NCBI GenBank assembly: GCA_027293665.1
Contig: JAPUFN010000026.1
Span: 1 to 9,947, forward strand
Length of the DNA: 9,947 nucleotides
Direction of reading: 5' to 3'
Source of the DNA: Gammaproteobacteria bacterium
GTDB lineage: Bacteria; Pseudomonadota; Gammaproteobacteria; Pseudomonadales; Azotimanducaceae
This document shows positions 1-7,783 of the stretch, piece by piece. Both the position numbers and the translations under genes were made by a program. The notes under the pieces were generated by a model. It did not search any database. It worked only from the letters and a program-made list of their open reading frames with translations, and was not told the origin of the DNA. How positions within the stretch are numbered: position 1 is the stretch's first letter; the number at the start of each line of letters is the position of its first letter.

Positions 1-426
1 AGCCTGATTGGCGATGCGACAGCGGAACGGATCAAGCAGGAAATCGGTGCTGCTTATCCGCAGAAAGATTTGCGCGAGATCGACGTTCGTGGCCGTAATC
101 TGGCGGAAGGTGTGCCACGCGCCTTCACACTCAACTCGAACGAAATTCTTGAAGCATTGCAGGAACCACTATCGATGATCGTGCAGGCCGTCAAGAGCGC
201 GCTCGAGCAATGCCCGCCGGAATTGGCTTCTGACATCGCGGAAACCGGTCTGGTGCTCACTGGCGGTGGTGCTCTGTTGCGCGACATTGACGTGCTACTC
301 GCCGAGGAAACCGGGCTGCCGGTGATCATTGCCGAAGACCCACTCACCTGTGTGGCGCGAGGCGGTGGTAAGGCATTGGAACTAATGGACAAAGCAGGGA
401 ACGCAGACTTACTGTCCACTGATTGA
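1..426 (+). CDS. mreB: Rod shape-determining protein MreB, C-terminal 141 residues (5' end outside window)
   Basis: MreB is the bacterial actin homologue. It polymerises on ATP under the inner membrane and positions the cell-wall elongation machinery. The frame is open from the first base and ends at TGA 424-426. Visible family blocks are the stretch IGDATAERIKQEIGAAYP at the very start, VRGRNLAEGVPRAFTLNSNE, LEQCPPELASDI, and the nucleotide-binding glycine motif TGGGA at local residues 87-91, followed by EDPLTCVARGGGKALE near the C-terminus. These are close to E. coli MreB as I recall it, and the C-terminus lies where expected for a protein of about 347 residues, so only the 5' part is missing because of the window edge. 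It is the first gene of the mreBCD cluster. Identification is firm; polymerisation and ATPase activity are known for the family, not seen here. Confidence 0.98.
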   Translation, partial: SLIGDATAERIKQEIGAAYPQKDLREIDVRGRNLAEGVPRAFTLNSNEILEALQEPLSMIVQAVKSALEQCPPELASDIAETGLVLTGGGALLRDIDVLLAEETGLPVIIAEDPLTCVARGGGKALELMDKAGNADLLSTD

Positions 427-436
427 TCAAGACATT

Positions 437-441
437 GAGGA
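437..441 (+). promoter_or_regulatory. Shine-Dalgarno site deciding the mreC start
   Basis: GAGGA lies 9 bases upstream of the ATT at 451, a normal spacing for initiation there. An in-frame TGA at 436-438 overlaps it, so the mreC frame cannot extend further upstream. No comparable purine-rich site stands before the first conventional start codon, the GTG at 562. Confidence 0.6.
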
Positions 442-450
442 CCAGGCCAA

Positions 451-1314
451 ATTAAAGCGCTTTTTGTTCGCGAATCTGGCGCCGGCTATCTGCTCACGGG
501 ACTCGCCCTGGTCTCACTGGTACTCGTTTCGCTGGAAATCACCACCCGCCTGCTCGAGCCCGTGCGCGCCGTCATAGGCACCCTTTTAAGCCCTCTGCAG
601 GTGATTGCCGAGGCCCCTTATCTGTTGGGGGACGAAGTCGGCGAAGTCATCGCTACCCGCGATAGCCTGCAGGGACGCAACGCCGCGCTGGAAAGGCGGG
701 TTCTGGAGCTGTCGCAGGTCTCCCAGCAGTTTCTCGCGCTGAAGCAGGAAAACGAGCGGCTACGGGAGTTGCTTGGTAGTCAGGCGCGAATTTCCGCCGA
801 TGTACTCATTGCCGAGTTGCTGGGCGTGGTGCCCACAGTCAACACCCACCAGGTCATCATCGACAAGGGCGCGCAAGCCGGGGTGGCAGTGGGACAGGCA
901 GTGATCGACGCAGAAGGCCTCTTCGGGCAGATCGTCGAGGTTGATCAGTACACCAGTCGGGTTCTGCAGATCACGGATGTCAGCCACGCAGTACCCGTCC
1001 AGGTCAATCGCAACGGTCTGCGCAGCATTGCCGGTGGTACGGGTCGACGCGATCAGCTGGAACTTGAGAACGTGCCGGTGACGGCAGACATCCGCGAGGG
1101 TGACCTGCTGGAAAGTTCCGGCCTCGGCGGTCGATTTCCTGTGGGCTATCCCGTCGGCCACGTCAGCTCTCTGATCATCGATGCAACAAGTCCGTACGCA
1201 ATCGTCACCGTGCGGCCGGCGGCGCAGTTGGACCGCTCGCGCCATGTGCTGATCGTGTTTGCGGCGGACGAAGCGGCGGCTGAATCGTCTGTCAAGTCTT
1301 CGGAGGTGCAATGA
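451..1314 (+). CDS. mreC: Rod shape-determining protein MreC, apparent ATT start
   Basis: MreC is a bitopic inner-membrane protein whose periplasmic part forms filaments and activates the PBP2/RodA elongation synthase. From the ATT at 451 the product has 287 residues. It has a short cytoplasmic start IKALFVR (compare the MKPxF start of relatives), one membrane helix at about 13-28, a coiled coil at about 61-110 ending in KQENERLRELLGSQ, then the MreC beta domain with HQVIIDKG, SRVLQITDVSHAVPVQVNRNG and SSGLGGRFPVGYPVG. It lacks the long Pro-rich tail of E. coli MreC. The first ordinary start in frame, GTG 562, would delete the membrane helix and has no clear ribosome site, so ATT is preferred; an ATG-to-ATT base error would look the same. 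The gene lies 24 bases after mreB, and its TGA overlaps the mreD ATG. Family assignment is certain; the start is inferred. Confidence 0.93.
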   Translation: MKALFVRESGAGYLLTGLALVSLVLVSLEITTRLLEPVRAVIGTLLSPLQVIAEAPYLLGDEVGEVIATRDSLQGRNAALERRVLELSQVSQQFLALKQENERLRELLGSQARISADVLIAELLGVVPTVNTHQVIIDKGAQAGVAVGQAVIDAEGLFGQIVEVDQYTSRVLQITDVSHAVPVQVNRNGLRSIAGGTGRRDQLELENVPVTADIREGDLLESSGLGGRFPVGYPVGHVSSLIIDATSPYAIVTVRPAAQLDRSRHVLIVFAADEAAAESSVKSSEVQ

Positions 1315-1805
1315 ATCCGTCGCACGGTGGCTGGCTGATCCTGCTGACGATTGCGCTGGCCATGGTGCTTGCGATATTTCATGTCCCGGAAAGCTGGCCG
1401 CAATGGCTCGGCTGGTTGCGCCCTGCGTGGCTGGCAATGGTGGTGTTCTACTGGGTGATGGAATTGCCGCACCGGCTGGGGTTGATATCAGCCTGGGTGA
1501 TCGGGTTGCTGCTCGATGTGCTCTACGCCGACCCGTTAGGCTTAAACGGCTTTCTGCTGGCTGCGATCACTTATGTTGTCTGGAGGTTTTACGAACGGCT
1601 GCGGATGTATTCCATCGTGCAGCAGTGCATCGTCGTCTTCCTCCTGGTGCTGGTCACCGAGAGTCTGCGCATTGTCGTGCAGGATGTCGCCTGGTCGAGG
1701 GGCTGGAGCTGGGGTGTCATTCTGCCGGCACTCATGAGCATGTTGACCTGGCCGTTTGTCTATCTGGTATTGCAGCGCGCGCGATTACAGGTGCGGGTCG
1801 AATAA
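1311..1805 (+). CDS. mreD: Rod shape-determining protein MreD
   Basis: MreD is a small polytopic inner-membrane protein of the elongasome that works with MreC, balancing its effect on PBP2. The product has 164 residues, near the 162 of E. coli MreD. Hydrophobic segments at about 7-24, 36-51, 54-72, 78-93, 101-124 and 133-154 predict up to six membrane helices. The family stretch GLLLDVLYADPLGLNGF (65-81) and the following aromatic segment up to WRFYERLR are recognisable. The ATG at 1311 is placed by the ATGA overlap with the mreC stop and by GGAGG at 1302-1306, although the 4-base spacing is short. The stop TAA 1803-1805 directly abuts the maf start. Sequence conservation in MreD is low, so the call rests on topology, the short motif and synteny together. 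Confidence 0.94.
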   Translation: MNPSHGGWLILLTIALAMVLAIFHVPESWPQWLGWLRPAWLAMVVFYWVMELPHRLGLISAWVIGLLLDVLYADPLGLNGFLLAAITYVVWRFYERLRMYSIVQQCIVVFLLVLVTESLRIVVQDVAWSRGWSWGVILPALMSMLTWPFVYLVLQRARLQVRVE

Positions 1806-2399
1806 GTGACGCCGCTACCGGTGGTCCTCGCGTCTGAGTCTCCGCGCCGTGCGCAATTGCTGGCACAGATTCGCATCGAGTTCAGTACAGTTGGCGCGGC
1901 CATCGATGAGTCGGTTCGGCCGGCTGAACCGGCAAGCGACTACGTTGCCCGGATGGCGCGGCAGAAAGTGGCTGCCTGCGCACGGCCGGGCCAGCTTACC
2001 CTGGCAGCCGACACGATCGTCGTGTGTGACTCGCAGATTCTCGGCAAGCCGCGCGATGCCGACGATGGAATCGCCATGCTGCGGAAACTCTCCGGCCGGG
2101 TTCATGACGTTATGACGGCGGTTGCCGCCAGCGACTCGGATCGGCTGGACTGGGTGATTGTTGCCAGTCGGGTTGAATTTATCGAAATCTCAGCAGCCCG
2201 GGCTGCGGCTTACTGGGCAAGTGGCGAAGGTGCAGACAAAGCGGGCGGTTATGGGATTCAGGGGATTGGGGGTATATTCGTCAAAAAACTAGAAGGTAGT
2301 TACAGTGCTGTGGTAGGCCTGCCGCTGATGGAGACAGAGCGGTTGCTGATGAGCTTTGACGTCGATACCTGGCACAGTCGCGTAGAAGTAATCGAATAG
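1806..2399 (+). CDS. maf: Maf-type nucleotide pyrophosphatase of the YhdE class (dTTP/UTP)
   Basis: Maf proteins hydrolyse non-canonical or surplus nucleoside triphosphates to monophosphate and pyrophosphate; the YhdE branch prefers dTTP, UTP and modified pyrimidines. The 197-residue product shows the phosphate-binding block LASESPRR (8-15), the conserved acidic AADTIVV with D69 as the likely catalytic residue, LGKPRDADD (79-87), the MLRKLSGRVHDVMTAVA block, and DKAGGYGIQGIGG (144-156) followed by GSYSAVVGLPL. The last two blocks match E. coli YhdE far better than the YceF paralogue. The start is GTG 1806, immediately after the mreD TAA, with a weak AGGTG 12 bases upstream inside mreD; a second in-frame GTG at 1821 would still keep the LASESPRR block. 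Translation probably depends on coupling to mreD. The substrate class is inferred from similarity. Confidence 0.95.
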   Translation: MTPLPVVLASESPRRAQLLAQIRIEFSTVGAAIDESVRPAEPASDYVARMARQKVAACARPGQLTLAADTIVVCDSQILGKPRDADDGIAMLRKLSGRVHDVMTAVAASDSDRLDWVIVASRVEFIEISAARAAAYWASGEGADKAGGYGIQGIGGIFVKKLEGSYSAVVGLPLMETERLLMSFDVDTWHSRVEVIE

Positions 2400-3899
2400 A
2401 TGACTGAAGAACTTCTTATCGCGGTCAGCGAATTTGAGACCCGTGTGGCATTGCTGTCTGCGGGCCTGCTGCAGGAAATTCACCTGACCCGTTCGGATGG
2501 CTACAGCCGGACAGGCAACATCTACCTGGGCCGAGTGCAGCGGGTGATACCCGGCATGCAGGCGGCGTTTGTCGATGTCGGTCTTGAGCGACCCGGTTTT
2601 CTGCATGCCAGTGATATCGATGGCCCGCGCCTGATGCAGGGTGAGGAATCCGTCAAACCGTCGGACATACGCGACCTGCTGCATGACGGACAGCGTCTGA
2701 TGGTGCAGATCGCCAAGGATCCTATCGCCGGTAAAGGTGCGCGCTTGACCACGCAGCTCGCACTTGCTTCCCGCTACATGGTGTTGCTGCCTTTTACCGA
2801 TCACATCGGCATCTCGCAAAGAATTGATGATGAAGCTGAACGTGAGCGGTTGAAGGGTCTGGTGGATTACATCCGCGAAGATCAGGGAATCGACATGGGA
2901 TTCATTGTCCGCACTGCGGCCGAAGGTGCCACCCAAGCGACCCTCGCCACTGATATCGGAGTGCTGACCAGGATCTGGGACAAGGTTCTAGAAAACAAAG
3001 TCAACGCGAGCTGTCCAGGCATCGTCTATCAGGAACTGCCACTGCACACTCGGGTGGTCAGGGACCTGGCGGGACCGGAGATCGAGCGTATCCGAATCGA
3101 TCATGCGGAAACCTATTCGCGAGTGCGGGATTTTGTCGCGGAGTTCGTCCCGGAATTCAGCGAGCGCGTCAGTCACGATGAAGAGACGCGACCACTCTTT
3201 CAGCGATTTGGTGTGGATGCGGAAATTGCACGTGCGCTGGAGAAGAAGGTGCCGTTGAAAAACGGCGGCCATCTGGTGATCGAGCAGACCGAGGCAATGA
3301 CGACGATTGATGTCAACACCGGCGGTTTCCTCGGTGCGCACAGCCTCGAAGAGACGGTCTTCCGGACGAATCTGGAGGCCGCGCAGGTGATTCCGCGGCA
3401 ACTGCGGCTGCGCAATCTCGGTGGCATCATCGTCATCGACTTCATCGACATGGAGGACGAGGAGCACCAGCGCCAGGTGCTGCGCGCGCTGGAGAAAGCG
3501 TGCGAAGTGGATCCGGCGAAAACGCGACTGGAAGGATTCTCGTCGCTCGGTCTCGTCCAGATGAGCCGGAAACGGACGCGGCAAAGCCTGGCGCAGCAGG
3601 TCTGTGAGCCGTGTGGCGTCTGCGCCGGTGTTGGTCTCGTGAAAACGCCGGAATCGACCTGTCTGGAGGTCTTCCGGGCAATCATCGAAGATGCCCGCGA
3701 CGCGGCGCCTGCTGCGGGATCTTATCTGATTCGGACAACCTCGGAGGTTGTAGACAGATTGCTTGACGAAGATGCGCCGCAGTTGAAACAGCTGTCGGGC
3801 TCGATCTCGCGGGAAATCGCCATCCAGGTGGAGCCGAGTTATGGCCCGGGTGAGTTCGATATCGTGCTGGTCGCAGGTGAGCGTCGCATTGAGCCTTGA
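2400..3899 (+). CDS. rng: Ribonuclease G
   Basis: RNase G (CafA) is an endoribonuclease that matures the 5' end of 16S rRNA and cleaves some mRNAs in AU-rich single strands. The 499-residue length fits RNase G (489 in E. coli) and excludes full RNase E, whose long scaffold tail is absent. An S1 domain lies at about 38-120 (GNIYLGRVQRVIPGMQAAFVDVG). GFIVRT contains R171 and T172, matching the 5'-phosphate sensor of RNase E. The metal-binding catalytic aspartates are D304 (TIDVNTGGF) and D347 (VIDFIDM). The zinc-link cysteines are C405 and C408 in CGVCAGVG, where the usual first position after the cysteine is Pro. The ATG follows the maf TAG with no spacer and lacks a strong ribosome site, suggesting coupled translation. 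The TGA lies 97 bases before yhdP. Confidence 0.97.
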   Translation: MTEELLIAVSEFETRVALLSAGLLQEIHLTRSDGYSRTGNIYLGRVQRVIPGMQAAFVDVGLERPGFLHASDIDGPRLMQGEESVKPSDIRDLLHDGQRLMVQIAKDPIAGKGARLTTQLALASRYMVLLPFTDHIGISQRIDDEAERERLKGLVDYIREDQGIDMGFIVRTAAEGATQATLATDIGVLTRIWDKVLENKVNASCPGIVYQELPLHTRVVRDLAGPEIERIRIDHAETYSRVRDFVAEFVPEFSERVSHDEETRPLFQRFGVDAEIARALEKKVPLKNGGHLVIEQTEAMTTIDVNTGGFLGAHSLEETVFRTNLEAAQVIPRQLRLRNLGGIIVIDFIDMEDEEHQRQVLRALEKACEVDPAKTRLEGFSSLGLVQMSRKRTRQSLAQQVCEPCGVCAGVGLVKTPESTCLEVFRAIIEDARDAAPAAGSYLIRTTSEVVDRLLDEDAPQLKQLSGSISREIAIQVEPSYGPGEFDIVLVAGERRIEP

Positions 3900-3921
3900 C
3901 TCACAGACAGCGGAGGCGGAA

Positions 3922-3941
3922 AACTGTGAAATTAAACAGTT
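3922..3941. repeat. Short inverted repeat in the rng-yhdP gap
   Basis: AACTGT (3922-3927) and ACAGTT (3936-3941) are perfect reverse complements separated by 8 AT-rich bases. They sit in the only sizeable untranslated gap of the cluster. The layout resembles an operator, or could form a weak RNA hairpin, but a 6-base arm can occur by chance and no T-tract follows, so it is not a terminator. Its existence is direct; any function is unknown. Confidence 0.4.
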
Positions 3942-3980
3942 CTGCTGAGGTCGAACACCCCATACAGTAAGGACCTACCG

Positions 3981-3987
3981 AAAGGGA
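3981..3987 (+). promoter_or_regulatory. Ribosome binding site supporting the TTG start of yhdP
   Basis: AAAGGGA lies 9 bases before the TTG at 3997. The frame is closed upstream by TGA 3946-3948 and offers no ATG or GTG between that stop and the TTG, while the next in-frame ATG would cut into the membrane helix. The site therefore supports TTG as the start. Confidence 0.55.
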
Positions 3988-3996
3988 CTTAAGTCG

Positions 3997-6900
3997 TTGC
4001 ATCGTCTCATTCTCCGACCGCTGCTTGTATTTCTGACGCTGGCTATGCTGGTTGTCGCGCTGTTTCAGATCTCCGGCCGCTTGATGTTCAGTCTGCTCGA
4101 TGAGCTGGAGCTTACGGCCAATCAGTGGTTGTCCGCCCAGCAGATACGACTCAGCGGTCTCACCGGGGATTGGCGGGGTCTCAATCCCGTGCTGCGAATC
4201 GATCGTATCGATCTGCCCGGTGGCTACATTGCTGGTGTCTATCTCGAAGTGGACTTGCTGGAAAGTCTGATTCGCAACCGAGTCGTAGCCCAGCGACTGG
4301 CCGTCTCCGATGGGTATGTCATGCTCGAGCAGACGCAGGAAGGATGGCGCATGCTGGGCGCCACCGGCGAGGCGAACTTCGACCTGACCGAGTTTATCTA
4401 TCACAGCGATCAGCTGGTACTGGCAAGCCGCATCGGTTTCATTACCAAGGATATGGATTCTGCGAGCATCGCAGCTGAACTGACCGTTCGCTATGAGGCA
4501 AGCAATCGCGGCGGCGTCCATCGCCATCGGCTCACCATTGGCAACTCCCCGGCACAGTGCAAGGGAAATTGTACGGCCAGCTTCGAGCTCGATCTGGCGG
4601 AAAAAATCTGGTTTGTGCAAGAGCCGGTGCAATCGTTCAAGGCCGACGTTGACAATCTTGTCATCCCCAGAGCATTACTCGGCGTCAGCAGTCTGCGCAT
4701 TGAAAGCCTGGCCGCGCAATGGCAGCGGGTGGGTAAGGAGTCCAGAGGCATCGGTTCGATTGCGTTCGCCGATGTGCATCTGCCCGATGGTGCCATGCTC
4801 GCAGGCGGGGCGAGCGTTGCAACTCGTGGCGAGCAGGAATCGCACCGCGCCGAACTCATCGATGTGCACGTAGCGCGCGGTGACGAGCGCTGGGAACTAC
4901 CGCCAATCTGGCTGAATTACAGTGCCGGGCTGGTGGAGTTCTGGCTGGATCGGCTGGAACTTGGTGTGGCCGGCACCTTCGTGGGTGAGGCTCTGTCAAT
5001 GCAGATGGCTGCCGGGCGCTGGCTGCAGGCGCTCGAGCTCGACGGCGAGGCACTCAATGTGCGTGGTTATGCCCGGCTGGCACCGCTGCAGATCGGCTAC
5101 GCGGCGACGATTCAGGATCTCAATTTGAACGGTTTTCACGGTTCACCCTACATCCGTGGCGGGGCGGGTGAATTCATGGGCCATCTGCGGGGCGCGCAGA
5201 TGCAGCTCAACGCCCGGTCGATGGATACGCAGTTTCCGCTCACCTTTCACCAGCGCTGGCTGATGGATGAGTGCCAGGGCCTGGTTCAGGCCTGGTTCCG
5301 TGGTGAGTACTTTGGCCTGCGCGGCCAGAACCTGCGCGCGGAAATCGATGGCACCCGGGTGGCGGGTGGGTTCGCGGTCAGCCGTCCGCCGGAGCGGTAC
5401 GAGCAGTCACTGTCCGTCCTCATCAATCTCGATCGCACCTCCGTGCAGCGCGCGAAATCCTATGTGCCCTATAAGCTGCCGGCAGGATTGCCTGAGTGGA
5501 TCGACGAGGGACCGCGATCCGGACAGTTGAGTGACGTAAAATTCGCCTACCACGGTCAGCTGCATACCCGGCCATTCGAACTTGGCCGCCGGGTCGAGCT
5601 GAGTGCCCGCATCACCGATGGTCAGGTGCGCTATCACCAGGACTGGCCGCATCTGCTGGAACTCGACGGTACGGTGGCGGTCGCGGGCAAAACGGTCCGC
5701 ATCGAGGTTGACCGAGGCGTGATGGGAGAGTCCAGAATTGACGGCAGCGTGGTGGTGTTGGGTGACAATGCTGCTTACGCCGATGTAGAGCTGGTGACGA
5801 CGACGACCGTGCCGAGAGCGTTGAACTTCGTGCGAACCACACCACTGGCGACCTGGATGGAGTTCATCACACCCGACTGGACAGGTGGTGGCGAGCTCAC
5901 GCTGGCGGGCTCAATGCATATTCCGCTGAAGCTGATGGGTGTTGGCGAGCACATCGGTGAAGTCCCCGGCGGCGAGGACGAATTGGCGCTCGATCTCACG
6001 ATTGGTCTGAACGGGGTTGACCTGGCGCTCCCCGCCTATCGTGTCAATCTGAACAAGATGACGGGCGAGCTTGCCTATGAGTATCCGTTCCAGCTGGACG
6101 GCGATGACGTCGCAGGCGAGATATTCGGCTACCCGGCGAAGTTTGCGTCACGCGCGGACGTTGACACAGTCACTTTCACCGTGATCGGCCAGGCTTCGTA
6201 CGGCGACGTCCTCGACTTGCTGGATTTGCAGGACCCGGGTGGCATGGTAGGGGGATTCGACTTCGATGCCGAGCTGCACATCGAGATGGGCCCTGAAGAG
6301 ATCTCCCGGTTGGAAGTGGTGACCGATCTGACGGGTCTCGGTCTCGACCTGCCTGGCGAATACAGCAAACTGCCTGAAGAAAGTCGTCCGACCGAACTGG
6401 ATCTGCGCTTTCTGGATGACTATCAGGCGTTCAGTTTTCGCCACGGGGCGGCAACGGGCTGGCTGCATGTGGCTGAGGTTCCGCTGCGCGGCGCCATTGG
6501 TTTTTCGAGCGCGCCGCCGATGGTGGACGTGTCTGTCAACGAACTGGTGCTCGCCGGCCGCATTGAGCGTTTTTCACTCGACGAGGTCGTGCCAGACGGT
6601 GACAAGGATGTTGCGCTGCCGATTCCCGTCCGACTGGTCGCGCTGCAGGTTGGCAGTATCGACGTGGAGGAACTGCACTTTCCCGATGCGATACTCGACG
6701 GCTATATAGCGCCCGACGAGCTGCAGATCACGATTGCGAGCCCAATGCTGAACGGAACGGTTGCACTCAAGGGCGACGACCCCTTGCAGCTGATGCTCAC
6801 TGACATCGTGCTACCGGCGAATCCGTCAGAAGGCGACCCGCTCGATGTGTCGCTGATGGCGCAACTACCCCGGGCCGACGTGCAGGTGGATCGCTTCCAG

Positions 6901-7779
6901 GTCGGTGACGTGAATTACGGGCGCTGGCAATTCAAGCTCATACCGGAAGTCGGCGGTATCCGGCTGGCGGAACTCACCGCGCGTGTCCGGGACGTCGATA
7001 TTGCCTCGCCCACGGGCGTCTTCTGGCAGGCTGAACCGAACCGCAGCTATTTCGAGGGCACCATGACCGCGGGTAACCTTGAAGAGGTCCTGCCGTTATG
7101 GGGCTATGCGCCCAGTCTCTCAACCCGCAAGGCGAGTCTCTCAGCGAAGTTCAACTGGCGTGGGTCTCCGGGCAACGTGGATCTCGAGCGTCTGGTAGGC
7201 CAGGCGGAATTTGCAGCGGAAGAAGGCCGATTCAGTGACGTCGAAACCGGCTCAGGAGCAATGCGTATATTGTCGCTCGTGAATTTTTCGACGCTGGCCA
7301 AACGACTCAACTTTGATTTCTCCGATGTGACAGGTCGGGGCGTGAGCTTCGATGAGCTTTCCGGCGTCGCTCGATTTGATGAAGGCACTTTGACATTCAT
7401 CGAGCCGATGGAGGTCAATGGTTCAGGGTCGAGAATTCGTATCGCCGGCCAGGTCGATCTCGAAAGTGGCGCGTTGGACAACGAGATGATCGTCACGCTG
7501 CCGGTCAACAAGAGCCTACCCTGGTATGCTGCCTGGGTAGCGCTGGCGAACCCGCTGGCCGGCGTCGGTGTGCTGGTTGGAGAGCGGGTTCTGCGCAAGC
7601 CGATCGAACAGTTCAGCAGTGCCAAGTATGCCGTTGGCGGGACGCTGGACGAGCCTGAAGTCAAATTCGTCGGGGTTTGGGATACATCCATTAACGAGCC
7701 GCAGACGGCCGAGGCTCCAGCCGCAGAAGATGACGATGGCGAGACGGAATCGCCGACTGACGTAAGTAACGAGAGCTGA
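3997..7779 (+). CDS. yhdP: YhdP, AsmA-like protein of phospholipid transport to the outer membrane
   Basis: YhdP is anchored in the inner membrane and spans the periplasm as a long beta-sheet groove. With TamB and YdbH it carries phospholipids to the outer membrane in E. coli. The product has 1260 residues, nearly the 1266 of E. coli YhdP. It begins with a basic residue pair and a membrane helix at about 7-28, then an AsmA-like N-terminal part (LSGLTGDWRGLNPVLRIDRI, about 52-71). A long middle region rich in short beta segments follows. The family's C-terminal block runs from about 1026 (GNLEEVLPLWGY) through ALANPLAGVGVLVGERVL to AKYAVGGTLDEPEVKFV. The last 25 or so residues are acidic and apparently disordered. 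The start is TTG 3997, supported by AAAGGGA. It is followed 4 bases later by tldD, so the two are probably cotranscribed. Transport function is inferred from the family. Confidence 0.95.
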   Translation: MHRLILRPLLVFLTLAMLVVALFQISGRLMFSLLDELELTANQWLSAQQIRLSGLTGDWRGLNPVLRIDRIDLPGGYIAGVYLEVDLLESLIRNRVVAQRLAVSDGYVMLEQTQEGWRMLGATGEANFDLTEFIYHSDQLVLASRIGFITKDMDSASIAAELTVRYEASNRGGVHRHRLTIGNSPAQCKGNCTASFELDLAEKIWFVQEPVQSFKADVDNLVIPRALLGVSSLRIESLAAQWQRVGKESRGIGSIAFADVHLPDGAMLAGGASVATRGEQESHRAELIDVHVARGDERWELPPIWLNYSAGLVEFWLDRLELGVAGTFVGEALSMQMAAGRWLQALELDGEALNVRGYARLAPLQIGYAATIQDLNLNGFHGSPYIRGGAGEFMGHLRGAQMQLNARSMDTQFPLTFHQRWLMDECQGLVQAWFRGEYFGLRGQNLRAEIDGTRVAGGFAVSRPPERYEQSLSVLINLDRTSVQRAKSYVPYKLPAGLPEWIDEGPRSGQLSDVKFAYHGQLHTRPFELGRRVELSARITDGQVRYHQDWPHLLELDGTVAVAGKTVRIEVDRGVMGESRIDGSVVVLGDNAAYADVELVTTTTVPRALNFVRTTPLATWMEFITPDWTGGGELTLAGSMHIPLKLMGVGEHIGEVPGGEDELALDLTIGLNGVDLALPAYRVNLNKMTGELAYEYPFQLDGDDVAGEIFGYPAKFASRADVDTVTFTVIGQASYGDVLDLLDLQDPGGMVGGFDFDAELHIEMGPEEISRLEVVTDLTGLGLDLPGEYSKLPEESRPTELDLRFLDDYQAFSFRHGAATGWLHVAEVPLRGAIGFSSAPPMVDVSVNELVLAGRIERFSLDEVVPDGDKDVALPIPVRLVALQVGSIDVEELHFPDAILDGYIAPDELQITIASPMLNGTVALKGDDPLQLMLTDIVLPANPSEGDPLDVSLMAQLPRADVQVDRFQVGDVNYGRWQFKLIPEVGGIRLAELTARVRDVDIASPTGVFWQAEPNRSYFEGTMTAGNLEEVLPLWGYAPSLSTRKASLSAKFNWRGSPGNVDLERLVGQAEFAAEEGRFSDVETGSGAMRILSLVNFSTLAKRLNFDFSDVTGRGVSFDELSGVARFDEGTLTFIEPMEVNGSGSRIRIAGQVDLESGALDNEMIVTLPVNKSLPWYAAWVALANPLAGVGVLVGERVLRKPIEQFSSAKYAVGGTLDEPEVKFVGVWDTSINEPQTAEAPAAEDDDGETESPTDVSNES

Positions 7780-7783
7780 TCCA

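Noticed and set aside
562..1314. mreC starting at GTG 562
   Set aside because: This would remove the membrane helix and the conserved MreC start, and no good ribosome site precedes it.
1259..1837. Plus-strand open frame of 192 codons over mreC, mreD and maf
   Set aside because: Out of frame with three certain genes that are themselves packed without gaps; composition is Arg/Cys/Ala-rich and without motifs.
3901..4632. Minus-strand open frame of 243 codons opposite the start of yhdP
   Set aside because: It covers the rng-yhdP gap but has no plausible domain, and most of it is antisense to the conserved yhdP N-terminal region.
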